DNA of 64,000 nt, from positions 1 through 64,000 of the forward strand of contig JAXLWU010000010.1 in assembly GCA_046328335.1 (NCBI GenBank), given 5' to 3'. The stretch comes from JACCXM01 sp046328335. Lineage in GTDB: Bacteria > Chloroflexota > Chloroflexia > Thermomicrobiales > UBA6265. The stretch's first letter is position 1. Every line of letters begins with the position of its first letter. The position numbers were made by a program, and so were the translations under genes. A model generated the notes under the pieces. The model saw only the letters and a program-made list of their open reading frames with translations, was not told the DNA's origin and did not search any database. This document shows, one piece after another, positions 45,156 through 53,341 of this stretch.

Positions 45156-45947
45156 ATGAAAATCGCGATCCGGGAAGGGATGACGCGCGGCGAAACGCTC
45201 GCGGAGCGCATCGCGTGGCTGACGTCAGTCGGGCTGGACGGGGTGGAGTTGCACCTCGCGGAGACGCTGGCGCTCCCCGCCGACGAGATTGTCCGTTCCT
45301 TCGCCAACAGCCCGGTCAGCGTCGCGGCAATCGAGGGGAGCCCCCGCCTGCTCAATGCCGATCCGGCCGAGCGGCAGATCGCCCGGGAGACGATCCGGCA
45401 ACGCCTCGATCTCGCCGCGGCCCTCGGCGCCGTGGGCGTGCTCGTGGTTCCCCAATTCGGGCGTACCGCCGCGCTGCCCGATCTCACGCCCCTGGCGAGC
45501 GGAATGGATCTGGAGCGCGATCTGTTCATCGCCCAGATGCGCGATCTGGCTCCGGCGGCCCGCGCCGCGGGCGTGCCCATCTTTCTCGAACCGCTCAACC
45601 GCTACGAGGCGTACATCGTCAACCGGCTGGGGCAGGGGGTGGCGATTGCCGAGGAAGTCGGGCCGGAGGTAGCGATCATGGCTGACTTCTTCCATATGAA
45701 TATCGAGGAAGCCGACATCGCCGTTAGCCTCCTCGCCGCCGCGCCGCGACTCGTCTATGTCCACGTCGCTGACAGCAACCGCTTGCAACCGGGCCGCGGG
45801 CATCTCGATTTCCGCCCCGGCTTCCAGGTCCTCAAGGCGATCGGCTACGACGCCTACCTCACCATCGAGTGCCGCATCGACGGTCCCTACGACGAAGCGG
45901 TCCGCGAGACCGCCGGATTGCTGCGGACCTGGTGGGAGGAAGCGTAG
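45156..45947 (+). CDS. Sugar-phosphate isomerase/epimerase-type TIM barrel (AP endonuclease 2 family)
   Basis: 263 residues. MKIAIREGMTRGETLAERIAWLTSVGLDGVELHLAE opens the barrel. Metal-site residues follow at VPIFLEPLNRYEAYIVNR (Glu), VAIMADFFHMNIEEADI (Asp and His), LVYVHVADSNRLQPGRGHLDF (His, Asp), and AYLTIECRI (late Glu). These are the hallmarks of xylose-isomerase-like barrels such as tagatose or psicose epimerases. It is divergent from the adjacent sugar ABC importer and probably processes that sugar. GGCGGAGG lies upstream of ATG 45156. Confidence 0.82.
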   Translation: MKIAIREGMTRGETLAERIAWLTSVGLDGVELHLAETLALPADEIVRSFANSPVSVAAIEGSPRLLNADPAERQIARETIRQRLDLAAALGAVGVLVVPQFGRTAALPDLTPLASGMDLERDLFIAQMRDLAPAARAAGVPIFLEPLNRYEAYIVNRLGQGVAIAEEVGPEVAIMADFFHMNIEEADIAVSLLAAAPRLVYVHVADSNRLQPGRGHLDFRPGFQVLKAIGYDAYLTIECRIDGPYDEAVRETAGLLRTWWEEA

Positions 45948-46169
45948 GGAACGGAGGGGGGTGCCGGCTTCGCCTCAGGGGGTGACGGCCTACGGCCTCA
46001 GGGGGTGTCAGCCGCTTCGCGGCTTGAGGGGGTGAAGGGGGTGAAGGAGCACGACGGGTTCGCCTCCTCGTGCTCTCATTCACCCCTTGAGGCGGCGCAG
46101 CCGCCAACACCCCCTTCACCCCCTGAGCGCAGCGGCACCCCCTGAGCGTAGCGGCACCCCCTCCGTTCC
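45948..46169. repeat. Modular palindromic element (family A, copy 2)
   Basis: A roughly 220-base imperfect palindrome with outer ends GGAACGGAGGGGG / CCCCCTCCGTTCC. The left arm strings micro-hairpin units GGC-TTC-GCC, GGCC-TAC-GGCC and GCCGC-TTC-GCGGC, separated by TCAGGGGGTG. The centre is GAGCACGA...TCGTGCTC. The right arm has GGCGGC-TGC-GCCGCC (read on the other strand), then GC-TGC-GC and GC-TAC-GC. The right arm encodes the last residues of the MFS transporter. It has no passenger gene, unlike the copy at 2782-3323. Confidence 0.7.
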
Positions 46170-47420
46170 GCGAGGCCGCACGCCGACGCCGAGGGAGAGG
46201 ACGGCGGCGACGAGGCAGAGCAGCCCGGCGCTGACGAAGGCGAGGAGATAGTCGCCGGTGATGGTGCGGATCACCCCGGCGCCGGTGGCGGCGATCGCGG
46301 CGCCGACCTGGTGCGAGGCGAAGATCCAGCCGTAGACGACCATGCCCCGCTCCCGCCCAAAGCGCTGGTTGGCGAGGGAGACGGTCGGCGGCACCGTCGC
46401 GACCCAGTCCAGTCCGTAGAAGACGATGAAGACGATCAGGCTGAAGTTGGCGGCGGAGAGGGCCAGCGGCAGCAGGATGAGCGACAACCCGCGCAGACCG
46501 TAATAGGCGAAGAGGAGTTTGCGGCTATCCCAGCGGTCGGTGAGCCAGCCGGAGACGGTGGTGCCGACGATATCGAAGATGCCGACCGTCGCCAGCAATC
46601 CTGCTGCCGTCACCTCCGCCATGCCGTGATCCATCCCGGCCGGAATCAGGTGTGTCCCGATCAGGCCGTTCGTGCTCAAGCCGCAGATCAGGAAGGGGAT
46701 GGCGAGGAGCCAGAAATCGCGCTGGCCGACCGCGAAACCGAGCCCGGCCATGGCGTTGCCGATCGGGTTGCCGGTCGGCCGGGGTGGCGGGGGATCGTCC
46801 TTCGCGGCGCCGTAGGGCACCTGCCCGACGTCCGCCGGCCAGTCGCGCATGAAGATCAGCACCAGCGGCACGACCGCAAGCGCGGCGAGGGCAATGGTGA
46901 TCGAGACCAGCCGCCAGTTGTAACTGGTCGCCATCCAGGCGAGCAGGGGCAGAAAGATCAACTGACCGGTCGCGCTGGCTGCGGTGAGAACTCCGGTCAC
47001 CAGCCCCCGTTGCGCGACGAACCAGCGGGTGGCCACGGTGGCGGCGAGGACGGTCGCCATGCACCCGGCGCCGAGACCGACGACGACCCCCCAGAGGAGC
47101 ACCAGTTGCCACGCTTCGCGGATCTGGGTCGTCAGGAGCGCCCCGGTCGAGATGGTGAGCAGGGCGCCGGCGACGACCGGCCGCAACCCGAAGCGAATCA
47201 TCAGCGCCGCCGCGAACGGCCCGACGAAGCCGAAGAGGAGGACGTTGACCGAGACGGCGAGCCCGATGGTGGCCCGGTTCCAGCCGAACTCCTGCTCCAG
47301 CGGGACCATCAGCACGCCCGGGGTGCTGCGGAACCCCGCGGCGGCGAGCAGGGTAACGAAACTGACCGCCGCCACGATCCAGGCGTAACTGAAATCGCGA
47401 TGCTTCGACTGGAGGCTCAT
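46116..47420 (-). CDS. MFS transporter
   Basis: 434 residues with 12 helices. SYAWIVAAVSFVTLLAAAGFRSTPGVLMVPLEQEFGWNRATIGLAVSVNVLLFGFVGPFAAALMIRFGLRPVV is typical of the monocarboxylate / oxalate-formate (OFA-like) branch. A central LIFMRDWPADVGQVPYGA loop and a second-half DIVGTTVSGWLTDRWDSRK (motif A) follow. The substrate is probably a small organic anion. The last about 15 residues (EGVPLRSGGAAALRG) are encoded by the family A palindrome, so the native stop may have been displaced by its insertion. It lies 58 bases after a MarR gene on the same strand. Confidence 0.85.
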   Translation of the reverse strand: MSLQSKHRDFSYAWIVAAVSFVTLLAAAGFRSTPGVLMVPLEQEFGWNRATIGLAVSVNVLLFGFVGPFAAALMIRFGLRPVVAGALLTISTGALLTTQIREAWQLVLLWGVVVGLGAGCMATVLAATVATRWFVAQRGLVTGVLTAASATGQLIFLPLLAWMATSYNWRLVSITIALAALAVVPLVLIFMRDWPADVGQVPYGAAKDDPPPPRPTGNPIGNAMAGLGFAVGQRDFWLLAIPFLICGLSTNGLIGTHLIPAGMDHGMAEVTAAGLLATVGIFDIVGTTVSGWLTDRWDSRKLLFAYYGLRGLSLILLPLALSAANFSLIVFIVFYGLDWVATVPPTVSLANQRFGRERGMVVYGWIFASHQVGAAIAATGAGVIRTITGDYLLAFVSAGLLCLVAAVLSLGVGVRPRGTEGVPLRSGGAAALRG

Positions 47421-47478
47421 TGGCTGGTTCCTGGTGCGTGTCTATCGACCGGGTCGTGGCAATGGGAACGAACTCAAG

Positions 47479-47943
47479 TCACGTCGTGTCCTCACGCAGG
47501 GACGCGACGAGCCGGGCGAGGTCCGCCAGCAACCGCGCGCTCCGTGCGTCGTCGAAGGCCGCGACAACCTCTTGCTGCACCGCCTGCCAGAGCGGTCTCG
47601 CCCGCGATAACGCGGCTTCACCCGCCGCGGTGATCGCCACAAAGCGGGTCCTCCGGTCATCGCCGGATGCGACGTGGATCAGTCCATCCCGTTGCAGCGG
47701 TTGCAAGGCGCGGGTGAGGGTCGCCGCGGCCATCTCCTGGAGACCGGCCAACTCGCCGTGCGGTAGCGGTCTCCCGGCACGGGACAGCGCCGCCAGCAGG
47801 GCGTACTGGGTGGTCGTCAGCCCGCTCGGCCGGAGCGCGTCGTCGTAGCGGCGGCTGAGGGCGCGATCGGCACGGCGGATCGCGTTGCAGAGACAGGGCA
47901 ACGCCCCCTGGGGAACGGTGGAGGATGTGGCAGCGGCACTCAT
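47479..47943 (-). CDS. MarR-family transcriptional regulator
   Basis: 154 residues. PCLCNAIRRADRALSRRYDDALRPSGLTTTQYALLAALSRAGRPLPHGELAGLQEMAAATLTRALQPLQRDGLIHVASGDDRRTRFVAITAAGEAAL contains a complete winged helix, with the DDRRTRF wing typical of MarR proteins. Cys residues at the start (CLC) could sense oxidants. CGGAG lies upstream of ATG 47943. It probably controls the MFS gene 58 bases downstream. Confidence 0.85.
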   Translation of the reverse strand: MSAAATSSTVPQGALPCLCNAIRRADRALSRRYDDALRPSGLTTTQYALLAALSRAGRPLPHGELAGLQEMAAATLTRALQPLQRDGLIHVASGDDRRTRFVAITAAGEAALSRARPLWQAVQQEVVAAFDDARSARLLADLARLVASLREDTT

Positions 47944-48232
47944 CGGCAATGCTCCGACGGAAAAGATGCATATGCAAGTTTCGCGGAGCATAGCAGGCAT
48001 CGCGAGACCGGACAACCAATCGCAAGGGGTCGAACTGGCCGCTCTGGTCCGTGTACAGCGACGTGCAGCAATCTGTCGTTTCGGCAAGATCTACGTCTGT
48101 CGTCCTGACCGCAGGAGGCAACTTGGTAATCAGGAGAACCAGCGCGGCCGCCGCAAGGCCTCGCGGCGGCTCGGAACGACACGTCGTTCGCACGCCGCTA
48201 TAAAGAAGAGACTCAGCATTCAGGTCAAGACG
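47944..48232. repeat. Intergenic region with family D repeat, copy 5
   Basis: Reverse-orientation unit at about 48099-48200 (GTCCTGACCGCAGGAGGCAAC to CCTCGCGGCGGCTCGGAACGACACGTCG). No gene. Confidence 0.5.
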
Positions 48233-48763
48233 TCACGGTTTCCCCCACGTCGGACGCCAGATGGCGAGCACGATCACCGCCAGGATGGTCATCCACAATT
48301 TGCCGACGATCAGCCCCGCGAGGTACTCCAGCGAACCGAACGCGAGCCACGGGAACAGGACCGAATCGATCACCAGCCCGACCACATTGGAGAGCGCCAC
48401 CGCACCGAGCCAGGAGCGCAGGCGCAACGGGGTGTAGATGGCGAAATCGGCCAGTTCCGAGACCAGAAACGCCATGCCGGAGGCGAGCGCCAGCGCGGGC
48501 GACAGCGCGGCCGAGAGAAGCGCGCCGATCACGATTGCGACCAGCATTGCCCGCTTCCCGAGCGCCTCGTGCGTCAGATCGCGCAGGGTGAAGGCAAGAC
48601 CGGCGAAATAGACTCCGGCGGGAGCGACGAGCCCGAACCCGACCGGCAGGAGGCCAAACGTCGTCAGCGCCCAATTGGCGGCAACGACCGTGCCAATGTA
48701 CGCCAGCACCGCGAAACCACCGGCAACGGTATTCGCTCGTACCGCGGACGCTCGCACCGCCAC
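48233..48763 (-). CDS. VUT-family vitamin/queuosine-precursor transporter
   Basis: 176 residues, about five helices. AVLAYIGTVVAANWALTTFGLLPVGFGLVAPAGVYFAGLAFTLRDLTHEALGKRAMLVAIVIGALLSAALSPALALASGMAFLVSELADFAIYTPLR has the VUT/YhhQ signature RDLxxExxGKR and SExxDxxIY. Family members import queuosine precursors or other vitamins. The start is GTG 48763, with GGAGGGG seven bases upstream. It lies downstream of the serine-hydrolase-like gene with a 74-base gap. Confidence 0.82.
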   Translation of the reverse strand: MAVRASAVRANTVAGGFAVLAYIGTVVAANWALTTFGLLPVGFGLVAPAGVYFAGLAFTLRDLTHEALGKRAMLVAIVIGALLSAALSPALALASGMAFLVSELADFAIYTPLRLRSWLGAVALSNVVGLVIDSVLFPWLAFGSLEYLAGLIVGKLWMTILAVIVLAIWRPTWGKP

Positions 48764-48837
48764 GCCTTCCCCTCCCTGAATGTCGATGACCCTGCCCGAA
48801 ACAGCGTCGCCCGCGTGATCGCGTCGGTCTGCCGTGG

Positions 48838-50109
48838 TCAGCGCCGGATTGGAGACTCCGGCGCCAGCAGCGCCGCGATGGCGGTCCCGATCGGCTGCGC
48901 CGCGTTCGAGGTGAGGAAGTCGCCATGCGCGTCGAATCCATCTTCGGCGACCGTCGCCACCACGCCGAGCCCGATCTTGCGGGCCGGCAAATAGGCCATG
49001 AATGCGCCGTAGCCGCCAAAACTCGGATTCTGCAGCAGCCAGTTGCCCGCCAGCCAGATGCCGAGACCGTAACTGGCGGTCTCGGTCATGGTCATGCAGG
49101 TCGCGCAGCCGGGCATGGGGTGTCCAAAGCCGGCCAGCGCCTTCTCCGTCTGCGCCCGGTGCGATGCCGGCGAAAGCAGGGTCCCTTCGCCGATGGCGAT
49201 CACCGAGGCCACCATGTCGGCGATGGTGGTCGTCTGGATTGCGCCGCGGGCGATCGTCCAGGAGGGATCCCAGTAGGTCGATTCCTCGTAGAACGGCGTG
49301 CCCGGCGGGATGCGCAGCGGGGTGCGGCGCTCCGAGGTAAAGGCGTGCAGCACCGGTTCCGGAATCCACGGTGTGGCGAAATTCTCCGTATTGACGAGCC
49401 CCAGCGGATCGAGCACCAGGTCACGCATGAGAACCTGCAGCGGCTTGCCGGTGACCGCTTCCAGCGCCAGACCGAGAATCACGTAGTCGGAGTGGGAATA
49501 GGCCCAATTCTCCCCCGGGGCGAAGACCCGCCCCTGCTCCTGTCCGATCGCGATCAGCTCCTCCGGCGTCCAGACCCGGAACGGATTGGCGTAGAAATCG
49601 GCGACGAACTGGTCGCTGTTGACGTAGTCGGGGTAGCCGGCGGTCATGTTGGCCAGCATGCGAAAGGTCGCCCTCTCCCCATCGGGCAGATCGGGCAACC
49701 AGGGGGCGATGGGGTCGTCCAGGCCGACGACGCCCTGATCGACCAGGACCAGGAGGAGGGTGGCGATGTAGGAGATGGCGACCGCCCCGTTGCGAAAATG
49801 CATCTCCGGCGTGGCGGGCACGCCGTTCATCGACTCGCCGCGAGCGAAAGTGACCAACTCCTCGCCGTCGACCATCACCTGGGCGATGGCGGCCTTGAGG
49901 TGATACTGGGTCATCGCCTCCTCGACGAGGGCGATCACCGCGTCGGCGCTCGCGTTCGCCGACGGAGTCGCGACGGGCGTGGCCGGCGCCGCGGCCACCC
50001 GGCGCGACCCCGCATTCGCCCCCGATGCGAACGCGCCGGCCGCGCCGAGGGTCAGACCAGCAAGCACCGCCCGGCGACCAGCCCGTACAACCGGTTTTCC
50101 TTGCCCCAT
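48838..50109 (-). CDS. Serine-hydrolase-fold (beta-lactamase/PBP4-like) protein lacking catalytic residues
   Basis: 423 residues. An exported RR-type leader (GRRAVLAGLTLGAAGAFASG) precedes a beta-lactamase-type domain. At the expected Ser-x-x-Lys position the sequence is FRNGAVAISY, so Ser becomes A109 and Lys becomes I112. The Tyr-x-Asn motif is YSH (Y204, H206). The conserved 'HTSG' segment reads NMTAG. The C-terminal HxG strand motif is not apparent (GGYGAFMAYLP). The fold is retained but hydrolase activity is unlikely by the usual mechanism. It may bind peptidoglycan or act as a pseudoenzyme. AAAGGACGAG precedes ATG 50109. Confidence 0.78.
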   Translation of the reverse strand: MGQGKPVVRAGRRAVLAGLTLGAAGAFASGANAGSRRVAAAPATPVATPSANASADAVIALVEEAMTQYHLKAAIAQVMVDGEELVTFARGESMNGVPATPEMHFRNGAVAISYIATLLLVLVDQGVVGLDDPIAPWLPDLPDGERATFRMLANMTAGYPDYVNSDQFVADFYANPFRVWTPEELIAIGQEQGRVFAPGENWAYSHSDYVILGLALEAVTGKPLQVLMRDLVLDPLGLVNTENFATPWIPEPVLHAFTSERRTPLRIPPGTPFYEESTYWDPSWTIARGAIQTTTIADMVASVIAIGEGTLLSPASHRAQTEKALAGFGHPMPGCATCMTMTETASYGLGIWLAGNWLLQNPSFGGYGAFMAYLPARKIGLGVVATVAEDGFDAHGDFLTSNAAQPIGTAIAALLAPESPIRR

Positions 50110-50469
50110 CTCAAATCTCGTCCTTTCGCCGCGCTCTGGGCCTGGCCATCGATCCCGGCCGGGGAGTGTACGTGCTCGAGCGTGGAGGTCTTGGAGCAGA
50201 TCGTCTGATGGATTCCGCGCCGGATTGTCCGACACGGTCCATTCATGGACATGACGCATCGCGTGCAGGTTACCACTCGACATCTGGGTCCTCTGATTTC
50301 AGGAGAAATCGTGGCAGCCGCTCAACCCCGCTAAATCATGGTCGGCGAGAAGGAGCCGTTCGTGATAGCGCCGCGAGAGCGCGGGCGGGACGTTGGAACT
50401 TCAATCGTGCGATTGACGCGTGGTGACGACTACAGTTCCATCGCCAACAATCGCATCAAGGGGGAACCC
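50110..50469. other. Intergenic region between divergent genes
   Basis: No gene or obvious repeat was seen. An in-frame upstream extension of the methyltransferase exists from 50338, but the ribosome binding site at 50461 argues against using it. Confidence 0.4.
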
Positions 50470-51492
50470 ATGTCCGACGAGTCCAGACCACGTACCCCAG
50501 AGGGGATCATGCAATTGGGTTTTGCCTTCTGGGGCGCGAAGACGCTGTTGAGCGCCGTGGAACTCGGCGTGTTCACGCAGTTGGCCGAAAGTCCCCTCGA
50601 TGGGGAAACACTCCGCCAGCGCCTTGGCCTCCATCCCCGCAGTTCCCGCGATTTCTTCGACGCCCTCGTGGCGCTCGGGCTGCTGGAGCGCCAGGATGGC
50701 GAGTACGCCAACACTCCGGAGACGGACCTGTTCCTTGATCGGAACAAGCCCTCGTACATCGGTGGCATCCTGGAAATGGCGAATAGTCGCCTGTACCGCT
50801 ACTGGGGAAACCTGACAGAGGGTCTCCGCTCCGGTGAGCCTCAAAATGAACTCAAGGAGGGTGGTCTCGACCTCTTCTCCACCCTGGTGCTCGATCAGCA
50901 CAAACTCCGTGGTTTCATGCAGGCGATGACGGGCCTCAGCCTTGGTTCGGCCAACGCCATTGCCAGCACCTTTCCCTGGGATCGATACGAGACCTTTGCG
51001 GATGTGGGCACGGCTCAAGGTGGGCTGCCGGTCGTGCTCGCCAATGCGCACGGGCATCTGCGCGGCATCGGCGTCGATTTGCCCAAAGTCCAGTCAATCT
51101 TCGAGGGATACGTTCGGACGCATGGACTACAGGACCGTATCGCGTGGCACGCGGCGGACATCTGGCACGATCCGTTCCCCGCGGCGGAAGTCATTGTTCT
51201 GGGCCACATGTTGCACGGCTGGGGACTGGAGCGGAAAAAGATCATTTTGCAGAAGGCGTACGACGCACTGCCCGACGGTGGCGCCGTTCTTGTCTACGAC
51301 GCCATCATCGATGATGACCGCAGGGAGAACACGTTCGGATTGCTATTCAGCCTGAACATGCTCATCGAAAATCAGGAAGGCGCCGAGTACACCTTCGCCG
51401 ACTGCCAGGGCTGGATGCGGGACGTGGGATTCCGCGAGACCTATGCGCGGCCACTGGCCGGTCCCGAGTCAATGGTGGTCGGCATCAAGTAG
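50470..51492 (+). CDS. SAM-dependent O-methyltransferase (COMT/hydroxyneurosporene type)
   Basis: 340 residues. The N-terminal winged-helix dimerisation domain (GIMQLGFAFWGAKTLLSAVELGVFTQLAESPLDGETLRQRLGLHPRSSRDFFDALVALGLL) is followed by a class I methyltransferase domain: TFADVGTAQGGLPVVLANAHGHLRGIGVDLPKV, with an atypical GTAQGG SAM loop, then VIVLGHMLHGWGLERKKIILQKAYDALPDGGAVLVYD. The His of HMLHGW matches the general base region of COMT-like enzymes. The substrate is probably a phenolic or secondary metabolite. AAGGGGGA fixes ATG 50470. A single-gene unit. Confidence 0.85.
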   Translation: MSDESRPRTPEGIMQLGFAFWGAKTLLSAVELGVFTQLAESPLDGETLRQRLGLHPRSSRDFFDALVALGLLERQDGEYANTPETDLFLDRNKPSYIGGILEMANSRLYRYWGNLTEGLRSGEPQNELKEGGLDLFSTLVLDQHKLRGFMQAMTGLSLGSANAIASTFPWDRYETFADVGTAQGGLPVVLANAHGHLRGIGVDLPKVQSIFEGYVRTHGLQDRIAWHAADIWHDPFPAAEVIVLGHMLHGWGLERKKIILQKAYDALPDGGAVLVYDAIIDDDRRENTFGLLFSLNMLIENQEGAEYTFADCQGWMRDVGFRETYARPLAGPESMVVGIK

Positions 51493-51628
51493 ATCGAAAT
51501 CATCGGTCGCAACGCCACGAGGTAGGCCGGGTGATCTGCATGGTCGTGATGGCAGAAATGGACAAGGGTTCGCCCTGTTTCCGCCTCACTTCAGCGGAAG
51601 GATGCCATTGGATCGAGCGGGTTTCCCG

Positions 51629-52051
51629 CTACGGTCGAAGCCGGTCTTCCGGCGTGGGCCAGTGATCCGCCACCCGCACCGCTTCGTCCGCGCCGGGCCA
51701 GGGCGGCATCGTGCAGAGGACGAACCGCAGCGGGTCCGGGCCGACGGTGCGGAACTGGAAGTGGGCGCCAAGCGGGATGGACAGCGCGATCCCCGGTGCG
51801 AGATCGACGACCTCCTCGTGCTCCCCGAACTTGCGCCACATCTGACCGCGTCCCTCGGTGATGTACCACAGTTCTTCCACGGTGCGATGGGTGACCGCCA
51901 GCGAGACCCCACCCGGCGGGAGGGTGCCGTGGACCATGCTGCCCCGACTGGTATTGACCAGGACGCGAATTTCCGAGGTGTCCGGCGCGAGGACATCGTG
52001 GACCGGCCCCACCTGTTTGGTGCTGAACGGCGGTTTCGGCGCCGCGCTCAT
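51629..52051 (-). CDS. Cupin-domain protein
   Basis: 140 residues. GSMVHGTLPPGGVSLAVTHRTVEELWYITEGRGQMWRKFGEHEEVVDLAPGIALSIPLGAHFQFRTVGPDPLRFVLCTMPPWPG shows both cupin motifs: a modified first motif (H-x-T-x-E-E-L-W-Y-I-x-E-G-x-G) and PLGAHFQFRTVG. It is probably a small metal-binding protein of unknown reaction. GGAGGAGA precedes ATG 52051. It is third in a minus-strand series with the genes at 52080 and 52472. Confidence 0.75.
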   Translation of the reverse strand: MSAAPKPPFSTKQVGPVHDVLAPDTSEIRVLVNTSRGSMVHGTLPPGGVSLAVTHRTVEELWYITEGRGQMWRKFGEHEEVVDLAPGIALSIPLGAHFQFRTVGPDPLRFVLCTMPPWPGADEAVRVADHWPTPEDRLRP

Positions 52052-52079
52052 GGTTCATCTCCTCCGGCGTATAACGGTG

Positions 52080-52460
52080 TCATGTCTCGACTGGTGGCGC
52101 GGGCCGGCGTCCCGCCGCTCGTACCTCGCGGGCGAAGTCAGCCATCAACGGCCCGAGTCGCTCCCCCGCCGCGTCCAGGGTAACCAGCGTCGTCCCCGGC
52201 TTGCCGACATCGGGGCGCGCGTTGACCTCGCCGGTGACGCGGGGCAGAATCCCCTCGCCCTTGCCCATCACGAAGACCTGGTTGGGCCGCCCGGTGCGCC
52301 CGGCGCGGTATCCCCGCGCCGCGAAGAAGGCGACCGCCATGTCGAGGATCGCGGCCGCGGGCAGGCGGCTGACCACCTTCTTCTGATAGGCGGTCCGTCG
52401 TAACTCCTCGTCCCATGCCGCCGTCTCCGGGCGGGCAGCCCCTGCATCGCCCTCCGTCAT
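52080..52460 (-). CDS. Hypothetical protein, middle gene of a three-gene series
   Basis: 126 residues (WDEELRRTAYQKKVVSRLPAAAILDMAVAFFAARGYRAGRTGRPNQVFVMGKGEGILPRVTGEVNARPDVGKPGTTLVTLDAAGERLGPLMADFAREV). The pattern suggests an alpha/beta two-layer domain, with a helix, then strands FVMGKGEG and GEVNARPDVGKPGTTLVTLDA, then a closing helix. No family recognised. It starts 11 bases after the metallo-hydrolase stop, so cotranscription is likely. Confidence 0.55.
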   Translation of the reverse strand: MTEGDAGAARPETAAWDEELRRTAYQKKVVSRLPAAAILDMAVAFFAARGYRAGRTGRPNQVFVMGKGEGILPRVTGEVNARPDVGKPGTTLVTLDAAGERLGPLMADFAREVRAAGRRPAPPVET

Positions 52461-52471
52461 CGTGACCGGGC

Positions 52472-53167
52472 CTAGATCCCGCGCGAGTCGCCGGGGGCCA
52501 TGATCGCCACCGTCGTTTCCGGCGCCCGCGCGGCGACCTTCGCCTTGAATGTTTCGGGGTCCTGCCTGATCGGGGGGAAGGTGTTGTAGTGGCAGGGGAT
52601 GACCGTCTGCGCGCCGACGAACGCGGCGGCGCGGGCGGCATCGTCCGGTCCCATCGTGTAGTGGTCACCGATGGGAAGCACGGCGATGTCGATCCCCTCG
52701 TCGCCGATCAGTTTCATGTCGCCGAACAGCGCCGTATCGCCCGCGAAATAGATCGCGCGCCCGCCGAAGCGGACGATCAACCCGGCGGGAATGCCGTTCG
52801 CAACCTTCTTTTCCCCATCCCAGTAGGACGAACTGTGCCAGGCCGGGGTGAACTTCACCGTCCCCCCGGAGAAGGCGATCGTGCCGCCGTGATTGGCCCC
52901 GATCACGTTCTGCACATCCTGGCTCTCCAGCCAGTCGCCCAGTTCGACCGTGCAGATCACCGTGGCGTCGGTGTTCCGGGCGAGTTCGACCGTGTCCCCG
53001 ACGTGATCGTTGTGAGCGTGAGTCAGCAGGATCGTATTCGGGCGCAGGTCCTTGACCTCGACCCGCGTCATCGGGTTGTGCTCGATGAACGGGTCGATCA
53101 TGACCGTGTTGCCATTTCCATCTTCGAGCATGAACGCGGAATGTCCGAAATAGGTCAGAATTGGCAT
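52472..53167 (-). CDS. Metallo-beta-lactamase-fold hydrolase (UPF0173/UlaG-like)
   Basis: 231 residues. TYFGHSAFMLEDGNGNTVMIDPFIEHNP opens the fold. The metal motif H50-A-H52-N-D54-H55 (LTHAHNDHVGD), then PAWHSSS, AGDTALFGDM and the terminal IPCHYNTFPP complete the zinc-ligand set. This is the UPF0173/UlaG group of metal-dependent hydrolases with unknown or sugar-lactone-like substrates. GGAGGGG supports ATG 53167. It appears to lead a three-gene unit. Family A palindrome copy 3 begins about 35 bases upstream. Confidence 0.85.
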   Translation of the reverse strand: MPILTYFGHSAFMLEDGNGNTVMIDPFIEHNPMTRVEVKDLRPNTILLTHAHNDHVGDTVELARNTDATVICTVELGDWLESQDVQNVIGANHGGTIAFSGGTVKFTPAWHSSSYWDGEKKVANGIPAGLIVRFGGRAIYFAGDTALFGDMKLIGDEGIDIAVLPIGDHYTMGPDDAARAAAFVGAQTVIPCHYNTFPPIRQDPETFKAKVAARAPETTVAIMAPGDSRGI

Positions 53168-53200
53168 GGGTTCCCCTCCGTACATTTGGCAAATCGTAAA

Positions 53201-53334
53201 GGGGGTGCCGGCTTCGCCTCAGGGTGACGCTGCGCTCAGGGGTGAAGGAGCACGACGGAGGCTGCCTCCTCGTGCTCCTTCACCCCTGAGCGCAGCGCCA
53301 CCCCTTCACCCCCTGAGGCGAAGCCGGCACCCCC
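53201..53334. repeat. Modular palindromic element (family A, copy 3)
   Basis: A near-perfect 134-base palindrome. The left arm is GGGGGTGCCGGCTTCGCCTC, then a GGGTGAC spacer, then GCTGCGCTCAGGGG, then GAAGGAGCACGA. The centre is GGAGGC-T-GCCTCC. The right arm mirrors it. It lies between yggX and the metallo-hydrolase and has no passenger gene. The central GGAGCACGA/TCGTGCTCC is shared with copy 2. Confidence 0.7.
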
Positions 53335-53341
53335 AAACATC

